From positions 7,843,001 to 7,907,000 of the forward strand of contig NC_092577.1 in NCBI RefSeq assembly GCF_037975245.1: a stretch of DNA of 64,000 nt. The letters run 5' to 3'. How positions within the stretch are numbered: position 1 is the stretch's first letter; every line of letters starts with the position of its first letter. Position numbers and translations under genes: made by a program. The notes under the pieces were generated by a model. It saw only the letters and a program-made list of their open reading frames with translations, made no database searches and was not told the origin of the DNA. Source of the DNA: Apostichopus japonicus. Lineage: Eukaryota; Echinodermata; Holothuroidea; Aspidochirotida; Stichopodidae. Positions 1-11,870 of this stretch are shown here, in pieces.

Positions 1-98
1 TATAACTCTATTTCCCAAATTATTGAACAAAAAATATTAGTGAATCCCACTGATGATTTTTTTTTTTTTTACATTTTTTTTACCCCATTCCCAGTAGG

Positions 99-171
99 GG
101 GGCCAGTGGGGGGGGCAGCCGATTTCATGGGGGGCCCCGGCCCCCCAGGCCCCCCCGTAGCTACGCCACTG
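99..171. mobile_element. hAT-like terminal fragment
   Basis: A G/C-homopolymer-rich stretch ends in CCGTAGCTACGCCACTG, which reads on the other strand as CAGTGGCGTAGC, the form of a hAT transposon end. No partner terminus and no 8-bp duplication are visible on the left, so this is either a truncated copy or an end fragment. Confidence 0.35.
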
Positions 172-521
172 CCCACACCAACGGTTACAATGTGGGCCAA
201 AAGCATTTTATGTACACATTCAGGGGGGTTCCCAACTGACTTAGGTAGGGCCTACATTATCATGGAAAGGTCAGAGTGGAAAGAAGAATTAAAAAACGGA
301 GGAGGTGTGGTTGTTGGCTTGTTGAATGCAAATCTCAGTAGCCCCGTCCTCTGAATTCTTTATGAAAATGTATATGTTAACTGCTGCCCCTCGAGGCATG
401 ATTAGACTCAATAAGGTGTAAATTTGGCTCCATACACCATGCAGTTCTGCTATGAACAATTTTTGTTGTAAAGTCGTAATGGGAGGGGGCGGGGAGGGGT
501 GTACACCCGTAGCAGTGGCAT

Positions 522-884
522 CAGTGGCGTAGGAAGGTACTTTTGAGTGGGGGCTGAAGACTGATGGCCGGCCTGGGGGAGGGGTCTAAGGGGAGGGGGT
601 GTCCCCCTCCCCTTTGGAATTTTTTTGCATTTCCAGGTGGCCTCAGATGCAATTTGGTGCAATATAGCACACTTCAACACCCACTCCATTTTGTAAAGAA
701 TTTTGCATTTTCACCTGGCCTTAGATGCAATTTGGTGCTTCAAATGAGATTTTTTTCTCATTTGGAAATGAAAAAGGGGTTTTCTGACTTGCGAAGCGGG
801 GGGGGGGGGCGGAACGATACTTCTGCCCCCATATTTTTCACTGGGGGGCTGGCGCACCCAGCCCCCCCCGTTCCTACGCCCTTG
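522..884 (+). mobile_element. hAT-type MITE, family 1, full copy
   Basis: The left end is CAGTGGCGTAGGAA and the right end TTCCTACGCCCTTG, so the inverted termini share GGCGTAGGAA. The element is flanked by a perfect 8-bp direct repeat AGTGGCAT (514-521 and 885-892). An 8-bp target duplication with CA...TG ends is characteristic of the hAT superfamily. The 363-bp interior has two related segments of about 40 bp (around TTTGCATTTCCAGG and TTTGCATTTTCACC), a small hairpin with CAAATGAG/CTCATTTG arms, and long G tracts. There is no coding capacity, so it must rely on a transposase made elsewhere. Other copies lie at 29001, 33683 and 63335. Confidence 0.88.
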
Positions 885-892
885 AGTGGCAT

Positions 893-2035
893 TCTTCTCA
901 GCTGAATGTGACATTGTCCCCCCCCCCCCCCTCCTCTTCTATTCAAGTGTATAATTTGGAAATTTTCTGATTAATGTTGAAATACCAAAATACTTTCGTC
1001 TCGTTATTTCAAAAGTTTTTAGAAATGGTAAAATACTGACTTTTTTCCAAACTTGTAGTAAAACAGTATCCTGAAAAAGTATTTGTTCTTTTCCATAAAA
1101 CCTATGCGACCCATAACACGTAAACACTTTCCCAAGCTGCTGTATTCTATGAATGCATCATTACAAGAAAATTGTCGAGGTGCAAATGATGAATTTACAT
1201 ATTCCAGCATTGTTCTCACTTTTAGATCTAACGAATTTGCCATTTTGTTGTAAATTGCTATGATTTGAATTGGAAGATTGATCATATATCTGAAAAAGAG
1301 GGGAATTTCCCGCGTAGCCATAGAAACGACTTGAACAAGTGTCATTTTCAAAATCTAAACAACCAACGACACAGTGTAAAGCAGCGTTTCCAGAACGGTT
1401 GTACTGTAGGGTTGTACTTCCCTGTTTGTTTGGTGTGATTCCCCGAAGCAACAGTACTGGCTTACTAAATATGAAGATATTGCAGTTTATTCCAGATGGT
1501 GAACATACTGAAAGAAACAGGCCTAGAATATTGCAATAGTCAAAGAAGAAATCCCACGTATGTATTGTGTTCCTCTCAAGTTTCATATTGTTAGGCTATG
1601 TACCTACAGTACAACTGTTGTGCAAGGACAGGGACATCATAACGTTAATTTATGGCTTAGGTCTTTTCTAGTCATATACTGCTAGTGCAGCCCAACTTAG
1701 CCCTAGTACTAGAGTCCAATGGTTTTAGTTACAATATTCAATACTACCACAATGCTAGCATAAAGCGTGACCTAGGCTCAGCACAATGTACAGTAGATGT
1801 TGCTGAAATATGGTGATGCTAGCCTGTTACAGTGTTTGTTGCAGCTTACAAGTTGAAGCCTGGGAGATTTTCCTCCCTCAGAATACTTGGATCATATTAG
1901 TTGATTGAAGTAGTGTTCTACACTTGCGACATCACCCAACTGTTCGAAAGGTTTTAGTCAAATTTAGTCATAAAAACCTACTCTTCAAGTACAGTACTCT
2001 TGAGTTGTTTTCTCTCTTGGGATATTGTGGATTTA
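893..2035. other. Intergenic, no gene recognised
   Basis: Apart from the weak ankyrin-like frame, this stretch holds AT-rich unique sequence and a poly-C tract near 918-932. I see no convincing exon on either strand. Confidence 0.5.
1161..1586 (-). pseudogene. Possible ankyrin-repeat-like fragment
   Basis: A 141-residue minus-strand reading frame contains the phrase NRSGNAALHCVVGCLDF, similar to the ankyrin-repeat signature (G-N-T-A-L-H followed by a hydrophobic helix). Sequence further downstream on the minus strand is open in another frame (1019-1351), so a frameshift may have occurred. I see no convincing splice sites and only one repeat-like unit. Ankyrin identity is a weak inference from that single motif, and chance is a real alternative. 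Confidence 0.25.
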
Positions 2036-2043
2036 AGTGCTAA

Positions 2044-2489
2044 CAAGGGCGTCGGAAGCACTTTTAATCTGGGGGGGCACCGACATCAAAGGGCACTTTG
2101 CAGAAATTTGATTGGACTGATGAAGCCTTATATTTAGTACCCTTTATAACTCTTATTGTATTATCTTTTTTGCGTATACACATCACTCCATCAACGCCCC
2201 CCCCCCACCCCTTTCATAGAAAATATGCATACTAGCTCTGCAATATCCAAAGTTGTATGCACGACTATCTGAGCGGAGCGCCACCATCGGTTGGCGCGGA
2301 GCGTACAAGGAAATTTTTGGTTTTACAAACCCCTCAGATGGCCAGAAACGGCCCTTCCCGAGTGTTCATTCCGGTTCCCTGGCCTCTTGCTAACTTGAGA
2401 CACCTCAATTTTTATGTAGAAAAAGGGCACATTTTTAACCCTGAGGAAAAGTGGGGGGGGCACGTGCCCCCCCGGTTCCGCCGCCCTTG
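2044..2489 (+). mobile_element. hAT-type MITE, family 2, long copy
   Basis: The ends are CAAGGGCGTCGGAA and TTCCGCCGCCCTTG, inverted repeats with one mismatch. The flanking 8-bp direct repeat is AGTGCTAA (2036-2043 and 2490-2497) and is perfect. The interior contains G tracts and a segment around 2259-2305 with CCACCATCGGTTGGCGC. The shorter copy at 24561 lacks that segment. No transposase is encoded. The size and duplication length fit a non-autonomous hAT element. Confidence 0.87.
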
Positions 2490-2497
2490 AGTGCTAA

Positions 2498-4839
2498 CCT
2501 GCCAGTGAGTAAAGGTCAATGAAATGCAAGGTTTTCCAGAGATTGAGATTCCATATTCCATATCATATACAAGCATTATGTAGTTTGTGTCACCAAAATA
2601 CTCAGTGGGGGCTATAGCACCCCTCTCAAAATACTGCAGTGCTTTGCACCACCCTTACTGGTCCAAGACAACCCATTATTGGAACATATCCATAATTTCC
2701 AGGGTTTGTGCTGATAATGCTCATTTCCTAATGACGTATCTTCAGCTTCAATATCACTTTTACATACTTTTACATAATTTACTTACTAAAAGTGTAGGGT
2801 CTTTTACAGCTAACATGTGAAGTTGATTGCCCACAAAGACTGCTGTAGTGTCACATTGCTATCAGAATGCAAAAGTTCCTAGAACTTTCGTTAAAGCTTC
2901 AGAAACCAAACACTGTACTGTATAATCACTAAATTAAAAAGATCAACGATTGGATCAAAGTGGAACTGCTACCATGGGTTTTTCTTTGTTGTGAGTATCC
3001 TTTTGTTTCTGAAGTCGTCTGAAATTTCTGAACAGCTAATTTGATTGCATGTTAGTGTTTCACTTTTGATTTAGAAGTCACTGAGGCTCGAACTGCTCCA
3101 TGATGTAATAATTCAACCGTAGGGAGAAACCCTCTAGTGGATATGAAGACACAGGCTGTACTGGATAGAGGAGAGCAGGACCTATCAAGCTTCTTTTGGT
3201 ATCCTACTGTACACCTTTTGATGTGCACAGAGTTCCATAGGAATGGTAAGAATGTTCAAAGTAATCTGGTTTGTTGTGACTTTATTCACCAAACTGCTGG
3301 CTAGCAAGCATGGTTAAGGAAGTTAAACTCCCATGCCACTCTTTATCACTATCATGTCATGATAACATTTCTTCCTTGCATATTTGAGAGCTAAATACTG
3401 TTTAAAATAAACACATTTAGAGGGCATTCAAGGTTATACAAGCACTGGCATCCATTAAGGTGGTGAGCACTTGCCACCCCCCCCCCCTCCATGGGCTACA
3501 CTAGGGCTTCAAAATCACTATCAGAGAACATAAAATATCTGAAAAGTAAAAATGCCTCAGCTGGACTCCCCAGGGACTCCCACCAGGGCTTAGATTTATA
3601 CTTCATATAATTTATATTTTTCTCTCTAACATGTAAATACATGCTTTAAACCTAGTACAAGAGCATAAGAAGTCAGAGATGTTACAGGGCTCTTCTGAAG
3701 CACCCAGCTAGGGCTCAGATATACATTCAACAGAGTAAAATGAGATTAAGTGCTTCTATTCCTGACATGTCCACATGTGCTTTAAATTGCTAGCAGTTTC
3801 AAAAAACTATGTGAAAATACTAAAGATTTGGAGAGCTTTGCAGTACTCTTGTAAGTCCAGCCACTATAAACAGAGAACACAATTGGAAATACTTCCTACT
3901 AATCTGAGTATATACAGCTGTCAATACAGAATTGTCACTTGCTGAGCCAGTCACTGTAGTTGGTTTTAAAAAGTCTAATTGGTCTCAAAATTGAACTAAC
4001 TTCACCCACTTGAGTACGGTGGCTTAATAGGGACATAAGGGGAAAATAAGTGTCCCCAAATTTCACAATGTTGACTTTTTTTATCTCATAACTATTTCAA
4101 CTCAAAATTGTGAGGTTACAAGTGTCTTCATTTGCCAAATTTGTGGAAAGAACTGACCATATTGGATAGCTATTGACCAGCTGAACAGGGAACTCTATAA
4201 ACCTTTGGTGATCTAAAATCTGGAAAAAGACCCCCAGAGAGTGGTGTAATTAGGTCAATGTAGACAATGCAGTCTACAGGGGCCTGGTGCCATTAAATGA
4301 AGAAAAATAATATAAAAACACCCATCCACCAAAGCTGACACACTAAATTAGATACAATTACAGTATCTCCTGATGAGTGGAAATTAAAAAGACATTCTGT
4401 CCTCAATAGGAAAGAAGGTGCGAAATTTCACAAATTTCTCACTAAAGCCCACACCATGCATGGTTGGCTTTGTGTGAGGTTTGACTCTCCTATGGGAGCT
4501 CATTTACATCACTGCACCACACCTTAATATGCCACTTCCACTAAACAACGGACAATCCGGTTCAAGTTTGATGGTTTACTGGTTAATTGTTTTTACACTT
4601 ACCTGGTTATTGGAATCTGAAGTGTACTTTCCTTCATCTGGATTTTTTTTTTCTGTGAACGTCCATGTATACAGGGTAGTTAGCCAGAGACATACACATA
4701 GCTATTTCTGTCGACATTATCAATATCTACTATCAGTAGAACTTAAATCTCATTAACATCATTTTCTTTTCTTCATTAGGTTAACTAGAATTATCCTGAA
4801 GCGAGCTATTAGGGGATCACCTACTCCACTTGTAGTTAC
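2498..4839. other. Intergenic, no gene recognised
   Basis: AT-rich sequence with a poly-C run near 3477-3488. Short frames at 2587-2820 and 4481-4756 have neither splice context nor family resemblance. Confidence 0.5.
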
Positions 4840-5025
4840 CTGTTGTTGATGGAAGTGTTCATACTGTGCTGACAAGGACAATGAATGTTTCATCAGCTGA
4901 TATTTCCTCCATGTGATGGCAATCATATTAATGGTTAGTGTAGAACAGTGATAGTAATGTTTCAAGAACCTCTGGTAGATTTTATGGATAGCATTGCAGA
5001 TCAAGAAATACTCTTTTATCTCCAT
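4840..5025 (-). CDS. Candidate coding exon, product unrecognised
   Basis: On the minus strand an ATG at 5025 follows a good acceptor (TTTCTTTTAG ending at 5035). The frame stays open for 62 codons to a donor CAG|GTAACT at 4840/4839. The peptide begins MEIKEYFLICNAIHKIYQRF, has mixed hydrophobic/charged helical character and normal amino-acid composition, unlike the chance frames around it. In-frame stops precede the ATG, so it would be a first coding exon, or the acceptor is misplaced. The exon-like block at 5715-5976 lies upstream on the same strand and may belong to the same gene. I recognise no domain. Translation start and gene membership are inference. Confidence 0.35.
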
Positions 5026-5714
5026 TCACTCTCACTAAAAGAAATTTATACAAAGTTTTAACTCATCCACTCAAATACAACTGACAGAATTATTCCCTAG
5101 TAAGGACATAAAAATGATCGGATTCTTGCTGGATTAATCCAGTTTTTGGTACAGTTTGTTTTTAATGAGCTTGCCATGACACAATAGCTGCCTAAACACC
5201 CTCTGGTACATTTTACCATTTGCCAAAGTGAAATAAAATTGCCTCCTAAGACTCAAATGAATAAAGTCTTCTAGAACTCCTGACACTCCCAGAATGGTTA
5301 GACTGGAAAACAACTTGTTTGTTTGTATGAAAGTAGTTTGGGTTACCTACAAATATGTCTTCTGTTTAGGTATTTATTTCCTTCAGATTAAAACCAAAAA
5401 CTAGAAATACCATTTTAGATATTCTATAATGATGGAAACATTAAAGAAGTCAACTCAGACTTTATTGCTGAGCTATGTGTTAGAGGTATTTGTAATGACT
5501 ACTCCATCAAATAAGAAAAAAACACCTTGATTAATTCAGGTAAGTCACACATAGGTCACACAACTATGGATATAATCTTGAAATGTAATGAAATTTATTT
5601 GTTATGATGGTTGTTTACTGTAGCACAGTAGAGATGACTGTTTTAAGGATTTGCTTAAATGTTGGAAATATGATTCGAAACACAATTGGACAGTAAAACA
5701 CAAATCAACTCCAC

Positions 5715-5976
5715 CTGTGATATTCATCTCAAAGATGTCTATCATACAGGCTAAAAATAATGGTTGGGTTTGCTTCTCCCTTAATTCTTTGATATTTTTC
5801 TCCACACTCCTGATAAACTGTTGCACACCAGTTCTAAGATCCACGATCACATCCTGTGAGGCTAAACAAGCATTATTCAAGTAAGGTGTACACAAAACCA
5901 GTGACATTGAGAGCCAGCTACAGTTCCATGCCAATTGTGTCACCAGATCCAATTGTTTAAGTCTTTGTTTATCCAA
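5715..5976 (-). CDS. Candidate coding exon(s), product unrecognised
   Basis: A minus-strand frame of protein-like composition (LDLVTQLAWNCSW... SVEKNIKELREKQTQPLFLA... IDIFEMNIT) ends at a plausible donor ACAG|GTGGAG (5715/5714). Inside it an acceptor TGCTTGTTTAG at about 5862 would delimit a 147-nt exon (5715-5861), a multiple of three. Alternatively the whole frame up to 5976 is one exon. Helix-rich charged sequence suggests a soluble protein. It lies in the same strand and region as the block at 4840-5025 and the 19386-19580 block, possibly one gene. I cannot name the family. Confidence 0.38.
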
Positions 5977-6716
5977 AGTTAAAGTATATCATTCTTTATA
6001 ACATATTTCACTGGGCACTTAGCTGACAACTGTAGCCACTACCCAACCCCACCCTCTCACACCAGGACTGCACAAAACAAAATTTTATAAAATAACAGTA
6101 TATTGTAGAAAAATATGTACTTTAACTCAATCAATTAAAGTACAATGTCATCAATTCAGAAATCCTACAAATTTATCAACCTATAGACAGTATAATGAAC
6201 CATTGGTTCCTAAATTATGTGACCAGAATCCTTCATGTTTTTTTCAGGCTCCATTTTTTTCAGGGTGTCTTTGTTTTAGCTCTTGTTTCTCAATTGAATA
6301 TAAACCAGACTGGATTGCTAGTGGTATTTTGCCTAAAGTTTGTATTGAAGATTCAATGCTTATCTCAATTTCAAATTATGTTTCTTTATATTTCAATTAG
6401 TTTGGTGTGAGGTGAGCTGCATATACACTGTGGGAAGCATTTTAAGACCTTGAACTCATCTTGTACAGTCTATAGATTTGTATTCTAGTTTCTCCTAGTT
6501 GTATCAGTTTATTTACATTGTTATTATAATTATAACTGAGTATTTTTTTTTGAAACTACAGTAGCATACCATATGTTTATAATACTGTAGCTGTGCTCTG
6601 TGTTTGCCAATGTTACATGATGGACTGCAGCTACTTGCAGACCGGGTGATTATAATTTACATTAATAATAACTTTATAACTGATGACCAAATGCATTTTG
6701 TTTTTTCTCATCATCA

Positions 6717-6810
6717 GGTAAACTGGAGTTATTCAGTCCTGAGATCAGCCTTCTTAGGGATTTACCATATCCGGATTACAGCTTTTGGAAGAAATGTGTA
6801 CAGTTTACTG
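6717..6810 (-). pseudogene. Exon-like block, copy 1, with nonsense codon
   Basis: Read on the minus strand this block keeps the frame RLISGLNNSSLPDDEK, identical in peptide to the block at about 15558-15690 with only synonymous differences there. Upstream it has a TAA where the other copy has TAC, and lacks six bases (in frame). Preserved frame with one nonsense mutation suggests a recently inactivated coding exon of an unrecognised protein. Exact exon ends are not clear. Confidence 0.4.
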
Positions 6811-8037
6811 TACATCAGCAGGGTAATGATTGTATGGTCCACCACCTGATTCTTAACCACACCCACCCATCCCCCTCTTCAATGAGAATACAAGTGTTTA
6901 ATTGGATATTTTTACTCCATGATGTATCAGATGATCCCTTATGGGAAATTTCCCCAACGGAAAGTCTATCATCCAGCACCCCCTTCCCCCACCCAACCCC
7001 CATCAATGCCAATCACTGCAAAACAAGACATAACATGTGAACAATCTAGTTAGAATACTGCTGAAGGTTGTGCCTTAAACTCAGGGATTACATCTCTAAT
7101 CTTTCAAATCTGACCAATTTTAATGGTCATTAGACATCCATTGTTTCATGATGAAACAGTTCATTCCCATTTGAGCATCTAATGCTAATGAAGGCTTTCT
7201 GTTGTCACTGTCTCCAGGTTGAGTGGATATTATGTAATTTATGACAAGGTCCACCCATCCCATCATATGAAATATTTGTCATGGATAATGATAGGAATTG
7301 AGTATTGCACTATGACAAGCAACAGTTTATGATTCTATCACAAAAGATCGTACAACACAATATGACAAGTTCTTGTAGGATTCAGCATGTTATGTCATTT
7401 GAAATCCGTAGTGCATTTGTATTCTTTTTATGTTCTTAAAGTTATTGTGTAATGTAGTAATTCTGTTAAAAGGGGGGGGGGTGTTGCATCAGGTTGCTGT
7501 CTATTGGCAAAGTTGGAAATGAAGTAACTGGGAAAGTTTTGAAAGCAAAAATAACAACATTTATATAATAGAGCAGCCTCTGCTTCACACTGGTATACCC
7601 AATATTTGACAAAAGCAATCCTGACCAGTAACTATGCCTAACTTGGCTATTTGGTGTTCATACAAAGATGAACAACTTCATTGGCCTGCTGCACCACATA
7701 ACGCTAAAAGTACCAAATTAGAAAGTGTGCTGATCAATTTCGTCTAATCCAAAGGATTGCAAACATGTTACCAATGTTAGCCTATTATTTTGTTTTGGAT
7801 AAATTTTCAATAAAATGACTGAACTTGCAATTATAGAGTTGTTTCAGGGACACAGAATCATCATAGCATTAGCTTGTGTATCTGTGAGCAATGGAATAAC
7901 TGTTGAGTAAATATTAAAAAGACACACTCAATAACAAAGGTTTTATTGTTTGCATTAAAGCATATCTAGTTCTGATATTCTCAATATACAATAATTGACA
8001 ACTGATTCTTATTGTCTTTGTCTTCATCTCCTCGTTA

Positions 8038-8135
8038 GGTAAATGTGGATTAATCAGTCTTGAGATGATCTTTGGGCTCACCTAATGCGGATCTTGCACA
8101 GAATGGTTTACAATATATATAGCTGATAGTAATGG
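8038..8135 (-). pseudogene. Exon-like block, copy 1, donor lost
   Basis: Minus-strand peptide RLINPHLPNEE is identical to that of the duplicate at 17529-17617 (one synonymous change). In the duplicate a GAGGAG|GTAAGG donor follows; here the same position reads ATGAAG, so splicing there would fail. It also resembles the RLISGL..SSLPDDE block, implying an ancient internal exon repeat. Product unknown. Confidence 0.38.
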
Positions 8136-9693
8136 TAAGTGTATAATTATTGTATAGCAAGACTGGTAACTAGCTGGGTTGTAGATATAATTAGATTTGA
8201 GTCTGGGTAGAAAGTGACTTTGTTATACTGCCTAATCCTGGAGGAACAGTAATTGTTTTGAAACTTGCTTGATCAACAAACTCCCTAAGGGCCTAAGGGA
8301 AGATAAGGTAGTACTCAGTCTTTACAATGTTGCCACACTCCTCTGTATTACCAGCCTTACTTCCACAAAAATGTAGTAATGTACCTACTTGAGATAATAT
8401 CCTTTTGATATAAACACAAGATTTGCTGAGGCTAAGAAATATATAAATAATTTAATATTAACCATGTATACTGCATCAGGAAGTGAGTCAGTGTTATTTA
8501 CTATGAAGCCTACAGTATGTGCTTCCACTTGCTATATGTTACATATGTAACAATTAAGTCTTTGTTAATAAAATGTAGAATCACTAATTGGAACCATATC
8601 TCCCTTTCCATTCTAACATTTCCTACCTACCCATCTCAGTGCATCTAAAACTCAAGAAAATTGATATCAAATTTAAATCTGGAGATAATCTAGTCTTTGT
8701 GCCATTTTCCAATGAGGTATATAATTTCCATTCTTACCCATTGTTTAATAGTGTTGATAGATTCTCTTAATGTGTTTTGTCTAAAGATGGTACATTATTT
8801 GCACTTCAGCTATAGTACTGGCCATTCAAGAGATATTTCCATCAAACTCAAGCACATGTGCTTTCTACATCTATTTTCTGTTGCAGATAGCTCAAAAATT
8901 TGGTAGAAAACTTCCAGCAATTGTTAAAAGTTGTTTTATTGGCAAGGGGAAGGGGGAAGGGGGGCTTCAAACTCTTCGGATGTAACATCAGTTACCACTA
9001 CAACTGTTGTAAATAACTAATTGTATTGATTAGCTCAGATGCTAAACATATTCTTAAAAAGCAGCTAAGGTGCTTTGAATAATGATATTAGTCCTGTGCT
9101 GTTAGCTCTGTCAGTCCAACAAACCCCAATATAGAAACAGAAATAGAACAATATATATATGCTGCCGGGCCATTCCACACCAAGTGGTCCCAACATGGAA
9201 AAATCAGAAAGGGTTATAAGTTGTCTCTCTTTGTGTTTAATGTAAAGTAAGTAGGTTAGATTTTCATAAACGGTTAAAGTTTTCTTCTTCTGATTTCTCA
9301 ATCTTGGATTATAGCAATGAGTATCGATCTCAAACTAAAGGCACATTCACAGTGAATTATCAAACAATAATTGAAAGTAGAAGAAATCCTTAAATGAAAG
9401 GAAAGTCCAAGCTTTCTTTTAATGTGGCAGTTAAATGCAGTCTGCTTATTTATCTAATAACACAATTTAACAAATTTCCTTTATTACTGGTAACACAGAT
9501 TATGTTAAAAATGCCACACTCTGGCTGTGACTTACGTGACAAAAATAGAAGGGAATGTTTTCCTCCAATAATATATAGTGTGTGAGAGCAAAGTGAGCTA
9601 CAATTGTAAAGGTAGCTATAAAGGTTGATCTGTAAAACCACCACTTTTGATCTATGTAACAAGCTTTAACAAATTTAGGGACTCCGGAAGTGT

Positions 9694-9721
9694 GTGACTT
9701 ACGTGACATCACGTAAGTCAC
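9694..9721. repeat. Perfect 13-bp palindrome of GTGACTTACGTGA
   Basis: GTGACTTACGTGA is followed after CA by its exact reverse complement TCACGTAAGTCAC. The arm contains TTACGTGA and ACGTGAC, which resemble bZIP/E-box-type sites. It sits among dispersed single copies of the same motif, and could be a transposase binding site or a transcription-factor site. Confidence 0.85.
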
Positions 9722-10079
9722 AAAGGGAAGTGTAACTTACGTGACAAGTTTATTCTCAACACTTTCACACAGTTTTGATGTCTTCTATAATATAACAGGT
9801 TTATGACACCTTCCTATTTATCAAAGATACCTACTCAGTTCTAAAATGCAGGAACAACATTTATAATGTGAAGTAAAATGGAAAGGTTACATAAGTGAAT
9901 TGCAAAAAATGGCTCAAACAGCTCAATCTTAGAACAATATTACTTGTTACCTTAAAGTCTCATGACGTGTTTGCCAAATTTAATCTTCAACTTTTCCAGC
10001 TAACTGCACTGAAAGCTCAGTGAAAATGTTACCCTTCTATGCTGTTTCCATATCAATATTCATTATTTTTGATTCCTTG

Positions 10080-11870
10080 CCGAAGGCCGAAAGGAATCTA
10101 TGCGATGGTGATGGCGTGTGTATGTATGCGTGGGTGTATGTGTGTGTGTATGTGACGCTTTGCTTGTAAACACGGTATCTCAAGAAGTTAAAGTTGGATG
10201 AACTTCAAACTTGGTATGTGGGTAGCCCTTGGTAAGTAGATGATCCCTATTGTTTTTCATGGAGGTCAAAGGTCATTTGAGGTCAACAGAGGTCAAAGTC
10301 TGAAAACCTTGTAAGCACAATATCTCAGGGAGTAAAAGTTTTTGGAATTTCAAACTTAGTATGTGGGTAGCCCTTAGTGAGTAGATGGTCTCTATCTTTT
10401 TTCATGGAGGTCAAGGGTCATTTGAGAGGTCACCAGAGGTCATAGGCGGAAAAAATTGTAAACACGGTATCTCAAGAAGTACAAGATGCTTCAACTTGAA
10501 AATTAGACTGTGGATTGACCTAGGATAGCAGATGATCCCAACCCTTTTTAATGGAGGTCAAAGGTCATTTAGGGTCACCAGAGGTCAAAGGCGGAAAGCC
10601 ATGTAAACATGATATCTCAGCCAGTAAAAGATGCATGAACTTTAAACTTGGTGTGTAGATAGCCCTTGGTGAGCAAAAAATATTTATTGTTTTTTCATGG
10701 AGGTCAAAGGTCATTTGGGGTCACCAGAGGTCAAAAGTTAAAAAACTTGTAAACACGATATCTCAAGAAGTAAAAGATGCTTGAACTTTAAACTTTGTGT
10801 GTTGATAGCCCTTGGTGAGCAGGTAATCCCTATGGTTTTTCATGGGAGCCAAAGGTCATTTGAGGTCACCAGAGGTCAAAAGCTGAAAACCATGTAAACA
10901 TGATATCTCAAATAGTAAAGTTGACTTGAGCTTTAAACATAGTATGTTGGTAACTCTTAGTGATTAGATTATCCCTGTTATTTTTCATGGAGGTCAAAGG
11001 TCATTTGGGGTCACCAGAGGTCAAAGGCTGAAAACAAACTCCCATGGACAGGGTCCGACATGTTTTTTTTTATAAATATGCTCATTTTAGGAGATACAAG
11101 GCAAAGAAAAAAATGTTTGTCAATATTTTAATATATGATAGAGCTCTGTGTGCTCTATAGACGAAACTAACTCCCACTTCGATCGGACACCTGGTTCTTA
11201 AGTTATGAGGTGCCAATGGTTGGATTTGATACCTTTTTAGCAATAACATTGTGTATGTACATATTGGAGTGCATAACAATTTAAGGATGGAGTGCACTTC
11301 ATTAAGGGGAACATTTTTCATAAAATCGCCATCTAAGGTCATTCAAGGTTGCTTATGGGCAAAAAAATGTCCACTTACGTTAATTTTTGCAACAACTTCC
11401 AGTGACGAAGTCTGACATGGCTGATATTGGGACATATTGTGAATGAAGTAGGTGCACGTTTTACTAAATAACCGTTATGTAATCCAAGGTCACCAAAGGT
11501 CAATTATGGCTCTTGGGGGCAATAACTTGTGAAACTCCAACTGATGGGGTCTGACATGGTTTTTCATGTTTTCCATGAAGGTCAAAGGTCACCACAGGTC
11601 AAACCGTGTAAGCACGATATCTCAAGAAGTAAAAGTTGCTTAAACTTTGTATATTGGTAGCCTTTGGTGTACTGATGATCCCTAGTGTTTTTCATGGAAG
11701 CTAATGGTTATTTGAGGTCACCAGAGGTCAAAGGCTGTAAACCTTGTGAATACAATATCTCAAGAAGAAAAGTTTCATGAACTTTAACTTGGTATGTTGG
11801 TAGCCTTTGATGAGAAGATAATCCCTATTGTTTTTCATGGAGGTCAAAGGTCATTCAAAGTCAATTGTTG
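10080..11870 (+). repeat. About 145-bp tandem repeat rich in AGGTCA DR1 sites
   Basis: The phrase TATCTCAAGAAGTAAAAG recurs at about 10187, 10321, 10467, 10613, 10758, 10902, 11618 and 11755, a spacing near 145 bp. Each unit carries a block with AGGTCAAAGGTCA followed by one or two further GGTCA half-sites. At least six units keep the perfect AGGTCA-A-AGGTCA arrangement (from 10263, about 10555, 10700, 10990, 11577 and 11839). A diverged stretch (about 11040-11560) splits the array. AGGTCA direct repeats with one-base spacing are the classic DR1 element bound by RXR, HNF4 and PPAR-type receptors; whether they are used here is unknown. Confidence 0.85.

Larger units (their letters stand above)
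6530..9164. repeat. Segmental duplication, copy 1
   Basis: This segment aligns by eye over its length with 15395-19225: shared blocks include TGATGACCAAATGCATTTTG, CAGTCCTGAGATCAGCC, CAATATGACAAGTTCTTG and GAAAATTGAT. The two differ by many substitutions, small indels and one 469-bp insertion in copy 2. Copy 1 stops at 9164, where the sequence abruptly changes to a different element beginning CCGGGCCATTCCAC. Within copy 1 the minus-strand exon-like blocks near 6717-6810 and 8038-8135 are damaged: a TAA nonsense codon in the first, and a donor reading ATGAAG instead of GTAAGG in the second. Confidence 0.8.

Noticed and set aside
564-905. Frames on both strands over the hAT copies (also near 29035, 33615, 63342, 63481)
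   Set aside because: They lie within non-coding MITEs with G/C homopolymers; the same peptide text recurs at every copy.
4370-4400. CTGATGAGTGGAAATT as a hammerhead core
   Set aside because: No stem II between CTGATGA and GAAA.
8640-8730. Conserved block shared with 18540-18630 read as coding (IDxKFKSxDNLVFxPF, or minus strand KTRLSPDLNLISIFL)
   Set aside because: Nearly all differences between the two copies change the residue in either reading, so no coding constraint is evident.
11082-11342. 86-residue minus frame in the middle of the DR1 array
   Set aside because: Lies in repeat-derived sequence; no domain or splice context.
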